38,545 bases of DNA from an uncultured Verrucomicrobia subdivision 3 bacterium (GCA_903922735.1 CAIXUZ010000027.1:1-38545); one strand, 5' to 3'. Counted from the first letter of the stretch, positions 14,997 to 24,143 are shown. Numbers and translations are program-made. Notes: generated by a model not told the origin, from the sequence alone.

Positions 14997-17975
14997 ATGC
15001 AAAACCGACATTTTAAGATCCGGCAGGTTGCTAATTTTTTCTCAAAAGCAGCCCTGTTTTTTGTTTTTGCCAATCCGGTTCAGGGAAACACTTTTTTTGT
15101 CACCACCACGAACGACAGCGGCGCCGGCTCATTGCGCGAAGCCATTGCCTTCGCCAATGCCAATCCCGGCCCGGACCTCATCAATTTCCAACTTGTCGGC
15201 ACGCCGCCGTTCACCATCAAACTCCTCAGTGCGCTGCCGCCCCTCACCAGTCCGCTCACGATTGATGCCACCACGCAAACCGGCTACTCGAATGCCCCGC
15301 TCGTGGAGTTGAACGGAGCCGGGGCCGGCGCCAACACGGTAGGCTTGCAATTCAATTCCGGCTCCGGAGCCAGCTCGCTCAACGGACTGGCCATCAACCA
15401 CTTCGCCGCGGAAGGGGTTTGGCTTATTAGCGCTTCCAACACCATCCAAGGCTGTTTTATCGGCACCGACACAACCGGCACCAATACGCTCGCTGGCAAC
15501 GCCAATTACGGCATCGCGGTGTTCAGTGCGGGCAATACGATTGGCCCCAGCAATGTGATTTCGGGAAACGCCTACGCGGGCATCCTGCTATCCGGCGCCC
15601 CGACGACCGGCAACAAAATTCTCGGCAATTTCATCGGCACGGATGCAGCCGGGAAATCGGCGGCGGGCAATAATGACGGGATTTATCTCACCAATGCGAT
15701 CGCCAATCAAATCGGCGGTACCGCCGCCGGCGCCGGCAACGTCATCTCCGGCAACTTCCGCAACGGGATTGTCCTCACGGGTGGCAGCAGCAGCAATTCA
15801 GTGCAAGGCAACTTGATTGGACTGGCGAGCGGCGGCACCAACGTCTTAAAAAACTTCCTGGACGGCATCCTCATCAGCGGTGGCTCGGCCAATACCATTG
15901 GCGGCTATGTGAATGGCGGGCGCAATATTATTTCCGGCAACGGCACCAACGGCGTGTTCATCGGGCTGACCAGCGATTGCTTCAACCTCATTGCCGGCAA
16001 TTATATCGGCACCGATTTCACCGGAAAAACCAACATCCCCAATGGACAGGCGGGCGTGCGGATTCAAGGCTGCACCAACACTGTCGGCGGCGGCGTGGTG
16101 AAAGGCGTCAGCGGCCGCAATATCATTTCCGGCAATGGCCAGCAAGGCATCTGGCTGCTCGGCACCAACGGCAGCGCCGCCGGCAATATGGTGCTGGGCA
16201 ACCACATTGGCTTGGACGCCACCGGCACGAACAGCCTCGGCAACGGGAATGCGGGCATCCACATCGACAGCGCCGCCGGCAACACCCTCGGTCCGGGCAA
16301 TACCATTTCTGCAAACACCAACGCCGGCATCTATCTCAGCGGCGCGAATACCGCCGGCAATTGGATTTGGGGTAATTTTATCGGCACGGATACCAACGGC
16401 ACCAGTGCCCGTGCCAATCAGCAGGAGGGCATTTATGCAGAATCCGTGTCCGGCAACACGATTGGCCCGAGCAACGTTATCTCAGGCAATCTGCTGCAAG
16501 GTATTTCAATCACCAATTCAAGCGGGGTTTCCATCATTGGAAATTATATCGGATTAAACGCCACCGGCACCGCTGCGATAAAAAACTGGGCCGAGGGAAT
16601 ACTAGTCAGACGTGTCAGTCTCACAAATTGGATTGGGGGGGGGACTCTGGCAGGCCGCAATGTCATTTCTGGTAACAATACTTATGGCATCTCTTTGATG
16701 GGAAGCGCATCGCAATTCATCCAAGGAAATTATATCGGCATCGATGCCAGCGGTAATTTTGCCGTTGCCAATGGAGCGGAAGGAATCGGGGTGGAAAATT
16801 CGACCAACAATCTCATCGGTGGCAATGGGGCAGGCAATGTGGTTTCCGGCAACGGATCTCCTAATTATCCGGCCATCCTGATTAACAACTCCTCGCAGAC
16901 CACCCTGCAAGGCAACTCCGTTGGCCTAAATGCCGCAGGCACCGCTGCCATTCATAATCTCGGTGATGGAATTTACCTTATCAATGCGAACAGTAATGTT
17001 ATCGGCGGCGCAACATCGGGTTTAGGCAATTTTATTTCTGGAAACGATAATGTCTTTTCAGGGCTTGGTTTTGATGGCCTTTATTTAAATAATTCTTCCA
17101 AAAACCTTATTCAAGGCAACTTTTTTGGTTTAGCCGCTGACGGCATCAGCCCATTACCCAACAGTGGCCATAATGTCGATTTCGATGCCAACTCCACCAA
17201 TAACATTCTTGGCGGCATCACCTTCGGAGCCGGTAACAAAATTGCCTTTGCAAAAACTGTTTACACAGGTGTGCGCGTGCGTACAAACGCCTTCAATAAT
17301 CTAATCAGTGGCAACTGCATTTACAGCAATGGGACTTTGGGATATTCGCCGCCAAGTTCCAGTGGTTTGGGTATTGAAATAGGTGATATCGGTGTAAACG
17401 GCATTATCCACCTTGAAAACGGCGTCGCCAGCACCAGCGCCAATCATTCGCAAAACTTTCCCACGCTCACCAATTCCATTTCCGGCACGGCCACCTTAAT
17501 TCGCGGCTCTTTTGACAGCGCCCTGGGCAAGACGTATTCACTGGAATTCTTTGCCAGCCCAACGGGTGATGCTTCCGGCTACGGGGAAGGGCAAGTGTTC
17601 CTCGGCCAGACCAACCTGAGCATCAGCACCATCAGCCCGACGAATTTTTCAGTGGTCATTCCCGCGACCGTGGCCGCCGGCTGGGTGATCACGGCAACCG
17701 CGACGGATCCCGCCAACAATACTTCGGAATTTTCGCGTTGGATCACCAACTGGGTGGTTCCCAGTCTCCAATTCGGAACCAACCCGGCGGCCGGCCAATT
17801 CAAGGTTTCTTGGACCAACAGCAGCGGCAGCTTCAGTCTGGTGGAAAGCACCAACTTGAATCCGCCGGTGCAATGGAGAGCCTCCAGCCTACCCCTGACG
17901 CTCAGCAACGGAATTTATTCGGTGCCGGCCAATCCCACGAACCGTTCCACCTACTTCAGACTTTTGGCGCAATAA
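14997..17975 (+). CDS. Large secreted right-handed beta-helix protein (CSLREA/NosD-like)
   Basis: This 992-residue protein has a signal peptide (about 1-34, ending NPVQG). Next comes a CSLREA-type segment (NDSGAGSLREAIAFANA) at about 40-60. Residues 100 to about 830 are imperfect repeats built on GNFIGTD-x-x-G, N-x-x-GI-x-(L/V) and N-x-IGG...NVISGN, the coils of a right-handed parallel beta-helix. The last 150 residues are two beta-rich modules, ending in a segment (FSLVESTNLNPPVQW ... STYFRLL) common in secreted Verrucomicrobia proteins. Such helices bind or cleave polysaccharides or form adhesins; no catalytic residue set is obvious, so the function is open. A run of nine G (16635-16643) lies in frame within a repeat. 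The later repeats look more A/T-rich than the early ones. A terminator follows. Confidence 0.85.
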   Translation: MQNRHFKIRQVANFFSKAALFFVFANPVQGNTFFVTTTNDSGAGSLREAIAFANANPGPDLINFQLVGTPPFTIKLLSALPPLTSPLTIDATTQTGYSNAPLVELNGAGAGANTVGLQFNSGSGASSLNGLAINHFAAEGVWLISASNTIQGCFIGTDTTGTNTLAGNANYGIAVFSAGNTIGPSNVISGNAYAGILLSGAPTTGNKILGNFIGTDAAGKSAAGNNDGIYLTNAIANQIGGTAAGAGNVISGNFRNGIVLTGGSSSNSVQGNLIGLASGGTNVLKNFLDGILISGGSANTIGGYVNGGRNIISGNGTNGVFIGLTSDCFNLIAGNYIGTDFTGKTNIPNGQAGVRIQGCTNTVGGGVVKGVSGRNIISGNGQQGIWLLGTNGSAAGNMVLGNHIGLDATGTNSLGNGNAGIHIDSAAGNTLGPGNTISANTNAGIYLSGANTAGNWIWGNFIGTDTNGTSARANQQEGIYAESVSGNTIGPSNVISGNLLQGISITNSSGVSIIGNYIGLNATGTAAIKNWAEGILVRRVSLTNWIGGGTLAGRNVISGNNTYGISLMGSASQFIQGNYIGIDASGNFAVANGAEGIGVENSTNNLIGGNGAGNVVSGNGSPNYPAILINNSSQTTLQGNSVGLNAAGTAAIHNLGDGIYLINANSNVIGGATSGLGNFISGNDNVFSGLGFDGLYLNNSSKNLIQGNFFGLAADGISPLPNSGHNVDFDANSTNNILGGITFGAGNKIAFAKTVYTGVRVRTNAFNNLISGNCIYSNGTLGYSPPSSSGLGIEIGDIGVNGIIHLENGVASTSANHSQNFPTLTNSISGTATLIRGSFDSALGKTYSLEFFASPTGDASGYGEGQVFLGQTNLSISTISPTNFSVVIPATVAAGWVITATATDPANNTSEFSRWITNWVVPSLQFGTNPAAGQFKVSWTNSSGSFSLVESTNLNPPVQWRASSLPLTLSNGIYSVPANPTNRSTYFRLLAQ

Positions 17976-17984
17976 CCCCAGTAA

Positions 17985-18010
17985 AAAACCCTCCGCCAAG
18001 GGAGGGTTTT
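17985..18010. terminator. Bidirectional terminator between beta-helix and PEP-CTERM genes
   Basis: AAAACCCTCC and GGAGGGTTTT form a 10-bp stem with a 6-base loop. A-runs on the left and T-runs on the right let it serve both convergent genes. Confidence 0.85.
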
Positions 18011-18045
18011 CAAGTCTGGATCGGTGGTTTTTACACGGCGGGTGT

Positions 18046-18792
18046 TTATTTACGGCGCTTGATCAAGCGAGCCATAAAAACCATGCCCAGCGCACCCAAG
18101 CCAAGCGTTGAAGGTTCCGGCGCGGGGGTTGATAAATTATTGAATTGCGCACCAAATGACACGCCACCACCGGTGTTGGTGACCAACTCCCAATTGCCGC
18201 CAACCTTAACCCAGTAATCATTATAGTTGGTCCCTACGGACGGCGGATAATAGACCGGCAAAGAGAGCGAATCTCCACTGCCCAGTCCGGAAATGGTATA
18301 AACCACAGTGAAACTTGACGGCAAAGCCAAATTGCTATCCATCGGGGTCACCGCGCCGCCACCCGCAAAATCGTAGTTGTAATTAAGGTAGATATCCTGC
18401 CAGGCAAATGTTTCCTTCACCCCGTTGGTTGCGAACGTCAGCTGCGGATTAACCAAGGAAAACAAGCCCGTATCATAAATCAGCTGTGACGGAGTGGCAT
18501 AACCGTTAAATGTCGAACCGTTATTCAGGTAAAATTTGACGTCGGCAGAAACCGAACCGGACCACCCGACATTGGTGCTGTAATAGGAAAACGAAAAACT
18601 CGACAGATAGGGGTTGGCGGCCAGCAAGGTAGAATCCATGTACACCTGTTGGCCAATCACAACACTATTGGACATTGGGAATTGAACGCCGCTGGGGGTG
18701 GTTATGCCGTCGTAAACCGCAACTTGTCCGCGAGCGAAAGAGGCAGCGGCTGCCACCAAAATAACGGCTATGGTTTTGAGCGAATTTTTCAT
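18046..18792 (-). CDS. PEP-CTERM sorting domain protein
   Basis: This 248-residue protein has a signal peptide (about 1-22, ending SFARG), a beta-rich middle, and the C-terminal PEP-CTERM tripartite signal: PEPSTL, a hydrophobic helix (LGLGALGMVFMA) and a basic end (RLIKRRK). Exosortase cuts such proteins after export and hands them to the cell surface, often together with exopolysaccharide. No exosortase gene is in this window, so it must be elsewhere. The protein lies next to the WecA-like initiating transferase. The middle domain matches nothing I recognise. No Shine-Dalgarno motif precedes the ATG. Confidence 0.9.
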   Translation of the reverse strand: MKNSLKTIAVILVAAAASFARGQVAVYDGITTPSGVQFPMSNSVVIGQQVYMDSTLLAANPYLSSFSFSYYSTNVGWSGSVSADVKFYLNNGSTFNGYATPSQLIYDTGLFSLVNPQLTFATNGVKETFAWQDIYLNYNYDFAGGGAVTPMDSNLALPSSFTVVYTISGLGSGDSLSLPVYYPPSVGTNYNDYWVKVGGNWELVTNTGGGVSFGAQFNNLSTPAPEPSTLGLGALGMVFMARLIKRRK

Positions 18793-18938
18793 TCTGATTT
18801 AGGAATTTATCTCTGGTATATAGAAGTTTGGATTTCAAGAGAAAGTAACGCGAATGTAACTTCAGGTCAAGATATTTACTATATTGGGTTGTTTGACCTT
18901 AACCCGTATTGTAATATTTTGCCCATCCACAAGGTAAA

Positions 18939-20426
18939 ATGATGACTGGATTCAATTTGTTTTTGCTTATCGGCGCATTGAGTCTGGGAATAACGGCTGG
19001 CTCAATCGCCTTGATTCTGCATTTCTCACGCAAGCCAAAATTTGGCGGACGGGAGCGGGAATTGCATCATACGCATCAAACGGCCATTCCCCGCCTGGGA
19101 GGGATTGGCTTGGCCCTTGGCTTCATCGCTTCGGCGCTGGCGTTCCGGTTTGGCGTGTTCCACACCGACGACGCCGATGAATGTACGAACATTCTGGTCC
19201 TATCCCTAGCGATGTTCACGCTCGGTCTATGGGACGACCTGCGGACTATCGGAGCCAAACGAAAGCTGATCGGCCAAATAATCATCGCCAGCGGCGCCTA
19301 TTATTCCGGCATTGGCATTCATATTGCATCCATCCCCTTTGGTCATGAATCGATGGATTTAAGGCTTTGGGCTTGGCCAGTGACCGTGATCTGGCTGGTG
19401 GCCATGACTAATTTAATTAACCTGATCGACGGCGTGGATGGATTGGCGGGGGGAATCAGCCTGATGTTGATGGTGCTTCTGGCCGGCCTGGGCACCCAAG
19501 GCGGCTGCGTGAGCATCCTGGCTTCGGGAATGATCGGCGCCCTGCTGGGATTTTTATGGTTTAACTTTCCGCCTGCCCGGATTTACATGGGCGACGGCGG
19601 CGCCTACTTCTTGGGGTTTTTGATTGGCTGCCTGACCATTGTCAGTTCGCATAAAGGAACCGTTTTTGCCGCTCTGATTGCCCCCCTCTTTGTTATGGCC
19701 CTGCCGATCCTGGATACAAGCATGGCCATTGTTCGCCGCGGCATCCAAGGATTGCCGCTCTTCCGCCCGGATCGAAAGCATATACATCACCGGATGCTGG
19801 ACTCGGGGCTTTCCCGCCGCAATGTCGTGTTGGGGGCTTACGCCTTCACTGCTTTTTTTCTGCTGTTGGGCTTCGTCGCCTTTTGGACTCATGGCGAACA
19901 CCTGCCGATTCTCGCGGGTTTTGGCACCCTTTTTATCCTGCTGGCAGCGGGAAAATTAAGTTTCAGCCGGGAATGGCTGGGGGTCGGCCATGTATTGGGA
20001 AATTCCCTGTCCGCTCGTGCTAAAATCCAATACGCCCTCGCCCAAACCCGCTGGCTCATTCTTGAAGGCGCACACTGCCGAGATCTCGACAGCCTTTGTG
20101 AAGACACTCTGTTTGCCGGCCGTAAAATCGGATTCCGCAGCGTATCCATCAAACTGGCCGACATCGAAAAAAAATGGCAACAAACCCCGGTTGATAACGA
20201 GAAAGACTGTTGGACTTTCCGGCAATGCCTGCCAGGCCGGCCTGACAGCTACATCGAAATCACCGCCGTAACGAACATCGAGAGCGGCACAAAAATGATC
20301 TCTCCTTCGGAATCCCACATTTTAGACAAACACACCTTTGAAATCTTGAGCGACCTGCTAGCAGAAGGCTGGGCAAAAGCGGTGGCCAAATGGGAAAGAA
20401 AATCAGGAAATTCGCCAAGCAAATAG
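18939..20426 (+). CDS. Undecaprenyl-phosphate sugar-1-phosphate transferase (WecA/TagO, MraY superfamily) with C-terminal extension
   Basis: The first 345 residues or so are a polytopic membrane enzyme of the MraY/WecA superfamily. Motifs in order are LGLWDDL (Asp99, Asp100), NLIDGVDGLAGG (161-172), ARIYMGDGGAYFLGF (213-227) and the HIHHRML loop (281-287), which binds the sugar-nucleotide. It transfers a HexNAc-1-phosphate from a UDP-sugar to undecaprenyl phosphate, starting a surface polymer. Residues 346-495 form an extra soluble domain with no transmembrane helix and no family I recognise; typical WecA/TagO proteins stop near 350. The start has a weak AAGGT motif, one of the few ribosome-site-like motifs in the window; a second ATG follows at once. 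It is separated from the PEP-CTERM gene by a 146-bp divergent region. Confidence 0.88.
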   Translation: MMTGFNLFLLIGALSLGITAGSIALILHFSRKPKFGGRERELHHTHQTAIPRLGGIGLALGFIASALAFRFGVFHTDDADECTNILVLSLAMFTLGLWDDLRTIGAKRKLIGQIIIASGAYYSGIGIHIASIPFGHESMDLRLWAWPVTVIWLVAMTNLINLIDGVDGLAGGISLMLMVLLAGLGTQGGCVSILASGMIGALLGFLWFNFPPARIYMGDGGAYFLGFLIGCLTIVSSHKGTVFAALIAPLFVMALPILDTSMAIVRRGIQGLPLFRPDRKHIHHRMLDSGLSRRNVVLGAYAFTAFFLLLGFVAFWTHGEHLPILAGFGTLFILLAAGKLSFSREWLGVGHVLGNSLSARAKIQYALAQTRWLILEGAHCRDLDSLCEDTLFAGRKIGFRSVSIKLADIEKKWQQTPVDNEKDCWTFRQCLPGRPDSYIEITAVTNIESGTKMISPSESHILDKHTFEILSDLLAEGWAKAVAKWERKSGNSPSK

Positions 20427-20488
20427 ATTGTCTCGAACGAAAAAATTCCCGCTGCAATAAACCCGCACTCAGCGGCATCTGGAAAAAA

Positions 20489-20866
20489 TCAAGGCAGGAC
20501 GTGGGCGGGCGCAACCGTGGAACCCAAACTACAAGTCGGCAGGACGCCCACGGTAGGGCACGCGTAACTCCCTCCGGCGGGGCACCCAGGGATACTGCCA
20601 CCTGAATTCAGCTTGAGATAGGGCGTCAAATCATCTGGAAAATTGATAATCGGCGAACCCGTGATTCTTTTTTGCTCCAAAGCAAACAGGTTGGCCGCCG
20701 AATCAATCTGACGAAGGCTGCCAATACAAGCGTGGGCCTGCGAGGTGGCGCGAGCCTTGACAAAACTGGAAATTGCCATTGCCGATAACAAACCGATGAT
20801 CGCCACCACAATCATGATTTCAACGAGGGTAAAACCTAGTTCGGGGTGGCTCATAGTCTTTTTCAT
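20489..20866 (-). CDS. GspG/ComP-like type II pseudopilin
   Basis: This 125-residue protein has the leader GFTLVEIMIVVAIIGLLSAMA, with cleavage expected after Gly11. After a helical stretch (SQAHACIGSLRQIDSAA) it ends in CPAGGSYACPTVGVLPTCSLG and HVLP, a short Cys-containing C-terminus seen in many Verrucomicrobia type II secretion-like pseudopilins. Unlike the genes at 26-1819 it lacks the H-x9-DG motif. It probably joins a pseudopilus in the periplasm. It stands alone: no secretion or pilus genes adjoin it here. It has a likely promoter at 20967-20995 and converges with the WecA-like gene. Confidence 0.85.
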   Translation of the reverse strand: MKKTMSHPELGFTLVEIMIVVAIIGLLSAMAISSFVKARATSQAHACIGSLRQIDSAANLFALEQKRITGSPIINFPDDLTPYLKLNSGGSIPGCPAGGSYACPTVGVLPTCSLGSTVAPAHVLP

Positions 20867-20966
20867 AACGTGTATCCAGTTTTACGCATGTAATTACCCT
20901 CGTCCATAGGCTGCAAAACTGACTTGCCCGAACACTTTATCACCACGCCTGGCTGTTCCTCACCAA

Positions 20967-20995
20967 AATATAACAGGAAAATAAAATAAGAGCAA
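20967..20995 (-). promoter_or_regulatory. Putative extended -10 promoter of the GspG-like pseudopilin gene
   Basis: On the minus strand TGTTATATT gives an extended -10 element, with a weak TTGCTC at 17 bases spacing. It lies between the end of the tRNA and the pseudopilin, leaving a leader of about 95 bases. Confidence 0.45.
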
Positions 20996-21014
20996 AACAA
21001 CTGGTGTTCGAAAG

Positions 21015-21088
21015 TGGAGCGGGCGATGGGAATCGAACCCACGTATGAAGCTTGGAAGGCTTCCGTTCTACCATTGAACTACGCCCGC
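21015..21088 (-). tRNA. tRNA-Gly (anticodon TCC), CCA encoded
   Basis: The minus strand folds into a full cloverleaf: a 7-bp acceptor stem (GCGGGCG with CGCCCGC), D arm, anticodon arm GAAGC-CTTCCAA-GCTTC with anticodon TCC reading GGA, and T arm with TTCGATT loop. The discriminator base is T, usual for tRNA-Gly, and CCA is encoded in the DNA (21015-21017 complement). The length is 74 bases with CCA. Confidence 0.97.
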
Positions 21089-21098
21089 AGCCGGTGGA

Positions 21099-21126
21099 AT
21101 CATACCGCCCGTGCTTGCCTTGTCAA
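21099..21126 (-). promoter_or_regulatory. Promoter of tRNA-Gly
   Basis: On the minus strand a perfect TTGACA and TATGAT are separated by 16 bases. Transcription should start about 4-6 bases before the tRNA 5' end. It lies in the short gap before dihydroorotase, which is on the other strand. Confidence 0.8.
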
Positions 21127-21150
21127 CCGCTCCGCGCTACCTTCCCCGCG

Positions 21151-22527
21151 ATGAATTCGCTGCTGCTCACCGGCGGACGGGTGATCGATCCCGCCAATCA
21201 ACTTGATTCCCTCGCTGATGTTCTCATTCTCAACGGCAAAATCTCCGCCGTCGGAAAAAAACTTTCCGCCCCCGCCGGCGTGAAAACTCTCGACGCGAAA
21301 GGAAAAGTTGTTTCGCCCGGCCTCATTGACCTACACGTCCATTTCCGCGAGCCCGGCCAGACCGCCAAGGAAAACATCGCCAGCGGCACGGCGGCGGCGG
21401 CGCGCGGCGGCTTCACCTCCGTCGTTTGCATGCCCAACACCACACCCGCGATAGACAACGCCGGCACCGTCGCCCTCATCCATGAACGCGCCGAGCGCGA
21501 AGGCGTGGTAAATGTTTTCATCACCGGGGCCATCAGCAAAGGCATCGCGGGCGAAGAACTGGCACCCATTGGCGGCCTGAAAAAAGCCGGCGTCGTGGCC
21601 ATCACCGATGACGGCCATTGCGTGCAGAACAACGACCTCATGCGGCGCGCCTGCGAATACGCGAAGATGTTCAACCTGCCGGTGATGGATCACTGCCAGG
21701 ATTATTCGCTCGTGACCGATGGCGTGATGCACGAGGGCTACTGGAGCGCCGCGCTCGGCCTGCGCGGCTGGCCGGCAGCGGGAGAGGAGATGATAGTCGC
21801 CCGCAACATTTTGCTCGCCGAACTGACCGGCGCAAAAATCCATTGCCAGCACCTGAGCGCCGCGGGCAGCGTGCGTTTGCTGCGCGAAGCCAAGCTGCGC
21901 GGCGTGACGATTTCCGGCGAGGCGTGTCCGCATCATTTCACCCTGACCGACGCGGCGGTGGCGGGCAGCGAAAAATTCTGGAACGCCGACGGCAAAGAAC
22001 TCGCACGAACGCAGGGCAAGACGCTTCCCGTCTGGTCGAAATACGACACCCATTTCAAAATGAATCCGCCGCTGCGCACCGCCACCGACCGCGAGGCAAT
22101 CCTGGAAGGCCTGGCCGACGGCACCATTGAAATTCTTTGCAGCGACCACGCCCCGCATTGCGACTATGAGAAGGAAGTGGAGTTTGACTATGCCCCGTTT
22201 GGAATTACCGGCCTCGAAGTTGAACTCGCGCTGTCGCTCATGCAACTCGTCCACACCAAGCGGATTTCGCTTGCCGACATGATCGCCAAATACACGGTGA
22301 ACCCCGCGCGCCTGCTGAATCTGGACAAGGGCACACTCAGCGCCGGGGCGGACGCGGACGTGACCGTGTTTGATCCCGAAACGGAATGGGTTTCCACACC
22401 GGAAGCTTCCGCGAGCAAATCCAAGAACAATCCCTTCTTCGGCTGGAGACTCAAGGGCAAACCCGCCGCCACCATCGTGGCAGGAAAACTGGCCTGGTCG
22501 GAGCAGTATGAATTCGCAACCGTATAA
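21151..22527 (+). CDS. pyrC: Dihydroorotase (class I)
   Basis: This 458-residue cytoplasmic amidohydrolase closes carbamoyl-aspartate to dihydroorotate in pyrimidine synthesis. Zinc-site residues are visible: His62 and His64 in DLHVHFREPG, Asp153/154 in AITDDGH, His181 in MDHCQD, His234 in HCQHLS, and Asp332 in CSDHAPH. The Asp in place of the carbamylated Lys marks the class I enzymes. The reading frame stays open upstream into the tRNA gene; the ATG at 21151 is chosen because the domain begins there (MNSLLLTGGRVIDP). The carbamoyl-phosphate synthase small subunit is encoded 1.6 kb downstream, so pyrimidine genes are near each other but not in one operon. The thioredoxin-like gene follows after 26 bases. 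Confidence 0.95.
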   Translation: MNSLLLTGGRVIDPANQLDSLADVLILNGKISAVGKKLSAPAGVKTLDAKGKVVSPGLIDLHVHFREPGQTAKENIASGTAAAARGGFTSVVCMPNTTPAIDNAGTVALIHERAEREGVVNVFITGAISKGIAGEELAPIGGLKKAGVVAITDDGHCVQNNDLMRRACEYAKMFNLPVMDHCQDYSLVTDGVMHEGYWSAALGLRGWPAAGEEMIVARNILLAELTGAKIHCQHLSAAGSVRLLREAKLRGVTISGEACPHHFTLTDAAVAGSEKFWNADGKELARTQGKTLPVWSKYDTHFKMNPPLRTATDREAILEGLADGTIEILCSDHAPHCDYEKEVEFDYAPFGITGLEVELALSLMQLVHTKRISLADMIAKYTVNPARLLNLDKGTLSAGADADVTVFDPETEWVSTPEASASKSKNNPFFGWRLKGKPAATIVAGKLAWSEQYEFATV

Positions 22528-22553
22528 AATTCCAACCCCTGAAAATCAAATCC

Positions 22554-22997
22554 ATGAAAAAAATCCTGATCCCATTACTGGCGGCCACCGTGTGGTGGCA
22601 GGTGAATGCAGCGGAATCCACCTGGCTGACCGATCTGCCCAAGGCCCAGGCGCAAGCCAAGGCGGAAAACAAAATCGTGCTACTTGATTTCACCGGTTCG
22701 GACTGGTGCGGCTGGTGCATCAAATTCAAAAAGGGCGTGCTCGACACGCCGGAGTTCAAGGCTTATGCAGCCAAGAACGTCGTGCTGGTGGAACTGGATT
22801 TTCCCCGCAAAAAAGCCCAACCCGACAGCTTGAAAAAGGCCAACGACGAACTGTCGAAAAGATTTAAAGCCGACGGCTTCCCCACACTGGTGGTGCTCAA
22901 CAAAGACGGCAAGGAAATCGGACGGCAAGAAGGCTATGCCGAGGGCGGACCCGCCGCGTTTATCGCCAAGCTGGAGAAATTCAAAGGCAGGAAATAA
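22554..22997 (+). CDS. Periplasmic thioredoxin-like protein
   Basis: This 147-residue protein has a signal peptide (about 1-19, ending VNA) and a thioredoxin fold with the redox motif WCGWC (Cys52, Cys55). The pattern continues KFKKGVLDTPEF, as in thioredoxin_7-type proteins, with the cis-proline in GFPTLVVL. It would act in disulfide exchange outside the cytoplasm; the partner is unknown. It follows pyrC closely and may be co-transcribed. A link to cytochrome c maturation, which needs reduced haem-binding cysteines, is possible because ResB/CcsA lie 5 kb away, but it is only inference. Confidence 0.85.
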   Translation: MKKILIPLLAATVWWQVNAAESTWLTDLPKAQAQAKAENKIVLLDFTGSDWCGWCIKFKKGVLDTPEFKAYAAKNVVLVELDFPRKKAQPDSLKKANDELSKRFKADGFPTLVVLNKDGKEIGRQEGYAEGGPAAFIAKLEKFKGRK

Positions 22998-23018
22998 GCG
23001 GCGGCGGGAATCGTCATT

Positions 23019-23609
23019 TTAGCTTCCCATAGAAAGCCGCAGCATGACCTCATTGCGCCGGAGAAAGGAAGGGGTCCACGGCGGGTCGAAATAGCCAAAA
23101 ACCGGCCCGCCTTCACTTTTCAATTTTTCCCGGGCGAGCCAGTTCCGCAACTCCGCCAGCGCCCTGGTTTCATTTTTCCCGCTGCGCCCGCCGCGGAAGC
23201 GCAGCACGGCAAACCGGCCGCCGCCGACTTCCCGCACCGACAGGCCGGGCTCGTTGGGCTTGGGCGTCTGCCCGGCGCTCATGCCTTTCGGCATCACGAA
23301 CGCCATCGTCGCGTTCGTCGCCTCGCCAGCCATAATGACCGGGGTGGTCATGGAGATTTTTTGCTGCGCAGAATTTTTCCCGCCGATGAAGCGAAAGAGC
23401 CGCATGAAGCTGTCATCCGCGCCACGCATGGGCGTTTCCACCCAAACGAGCGCCGGATAATCGCGCAATTCAATACCGCCTTCACGGCGCACGACGCGAT
23501 ACGACGCAGAATCGTAACCGGCACGCACGGCAGCGCAACCGGCGCTGATCAATCCAGCAAGAGCGACGAGGGCAAGACACATAAAGGCAATTTTCATAAT
23601 GGTTTTCAT
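23019..23609 (-). CDS. SOUL-family haem-binding-like protein, exported
   Basis: This protein of about 196 residues starts with a hydrophobic export signal (IAFMCLALVALAGLISAGC) with Cys25 as a possible lipidation site; the -3 Ser is not typical of a lipobox. The mature part has SOUL-domain features: YRVVRREGGIELRDYPALVWVET, ISMTTPVIM and FVMPKGM. SOUL proteins bind haem or related tetrapyrroles in some members; the bacterial role is unclear. The ATG at 23609 is chosen because it overlaps the stop of the upstream SRPBCC gene by four bases (ATGA), indicating coupled translation. Confidence 0.87.
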   Translation of the reverse strand: MKTIMKIAFMCLALVALAGLISAGCAAVRAGYDSASYRVVRREGGIELRDYPALVWVETPMRGADDSFMRLFRFIGGKNSAQQKISMTTPVIMAGEATNATMAFVMPKGMSAGQTPKPNEPGLSVREVGGGRFAVLRFRGGRSGKNETRALAELRNWLAREKLKSEGGPVFGYFDPPWTPSFLRRNEVMLRLSMGS

Positions 23610-24055
23610 AACACAGCAAATTGTTTTTTCAACGCTCCGGCACGATAGCCGAAGATTTTTTCCACATCGCGGCAAACGAAGAGCCAGTTTACCAATGCAC
23701 CGCCGGGCACCGCGTATTCCACACGGTCGTGGCAGAGCGTGCCACCATCCTTTGCTTCAAAAGTGTGCCGATGACACCAACGACGATACGGCCCGCGACG
23801 CTGCTCATCGACAAAGCCAAATGGCGGATTCCAACCGGTGATTTCGGTCCGCCAGCGCACCGGCAAACCATGGATACGCAACTGGTAGTCAATGATCGCA
23901 CCGGCGCACATCGGGATTTCACCGGGCGTTAAAATCCGGAACTTCAACCACGGCGGCGTTATAATTTCGAGGTTTCGGGCATCGGCAAAAAAGGGAAACA
24001 CCTTTTCGCGCGGGACCGGCAGCCATAATTCGCTCTCGAACACATGCATGGTCAT
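23606..24055 (-). CDS. SRPBCC family ligand-binding protein
   Basis: This protein of about 149 residues matches the START/SRPBCC fold subgroup that begins HVFESELWLP with PREKVFPFFADARNLE and ITPPWLKFRI. The conserved RWRTEI and FVDEQRRGPYRRW segments follow in the middle. These cytoplasmic proteins have a deep hydrophobic pocket for lipids or cofactors; the ligand is unknown. I chose the ATG at 24055 (MTMHVF); the second ATG at 24049 fits equally, and the longer upstream frame lacks domain similarity. It is translationally coupled to the SOUL protein. Confidence 0.85.
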   Translation of the reverse strand: MTMHVFESELWLPVPREKVFPFFADARNLEIITPPWLKFRILTPGEIPMCAGAIIDYQLRIHGLPVRWRTEITGWNPPFGFVDEQRRGPYRRWCHRHTFEAKDGGTLCHDRVEYAVPGGALVNWLFVCRDVEKIFGYRAGALKKQFAVL

Positions 24056-24143
24056 GGATTCGCAATGTAGTCCAGAAATCTTGGCTGGCAACCGGCTTCG
24101 TTCTTGAACCGGCGGATACAAATCTTTACCATTGGAAAATTTG

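Noticed and set aside
21052..21150. Upstream extension of dihydroorotase
   Set aside because: The frame is open back into the tRNA-Gly gene, but the domain begins at the ATG at 21151 and the extension would overlap the tRNA.
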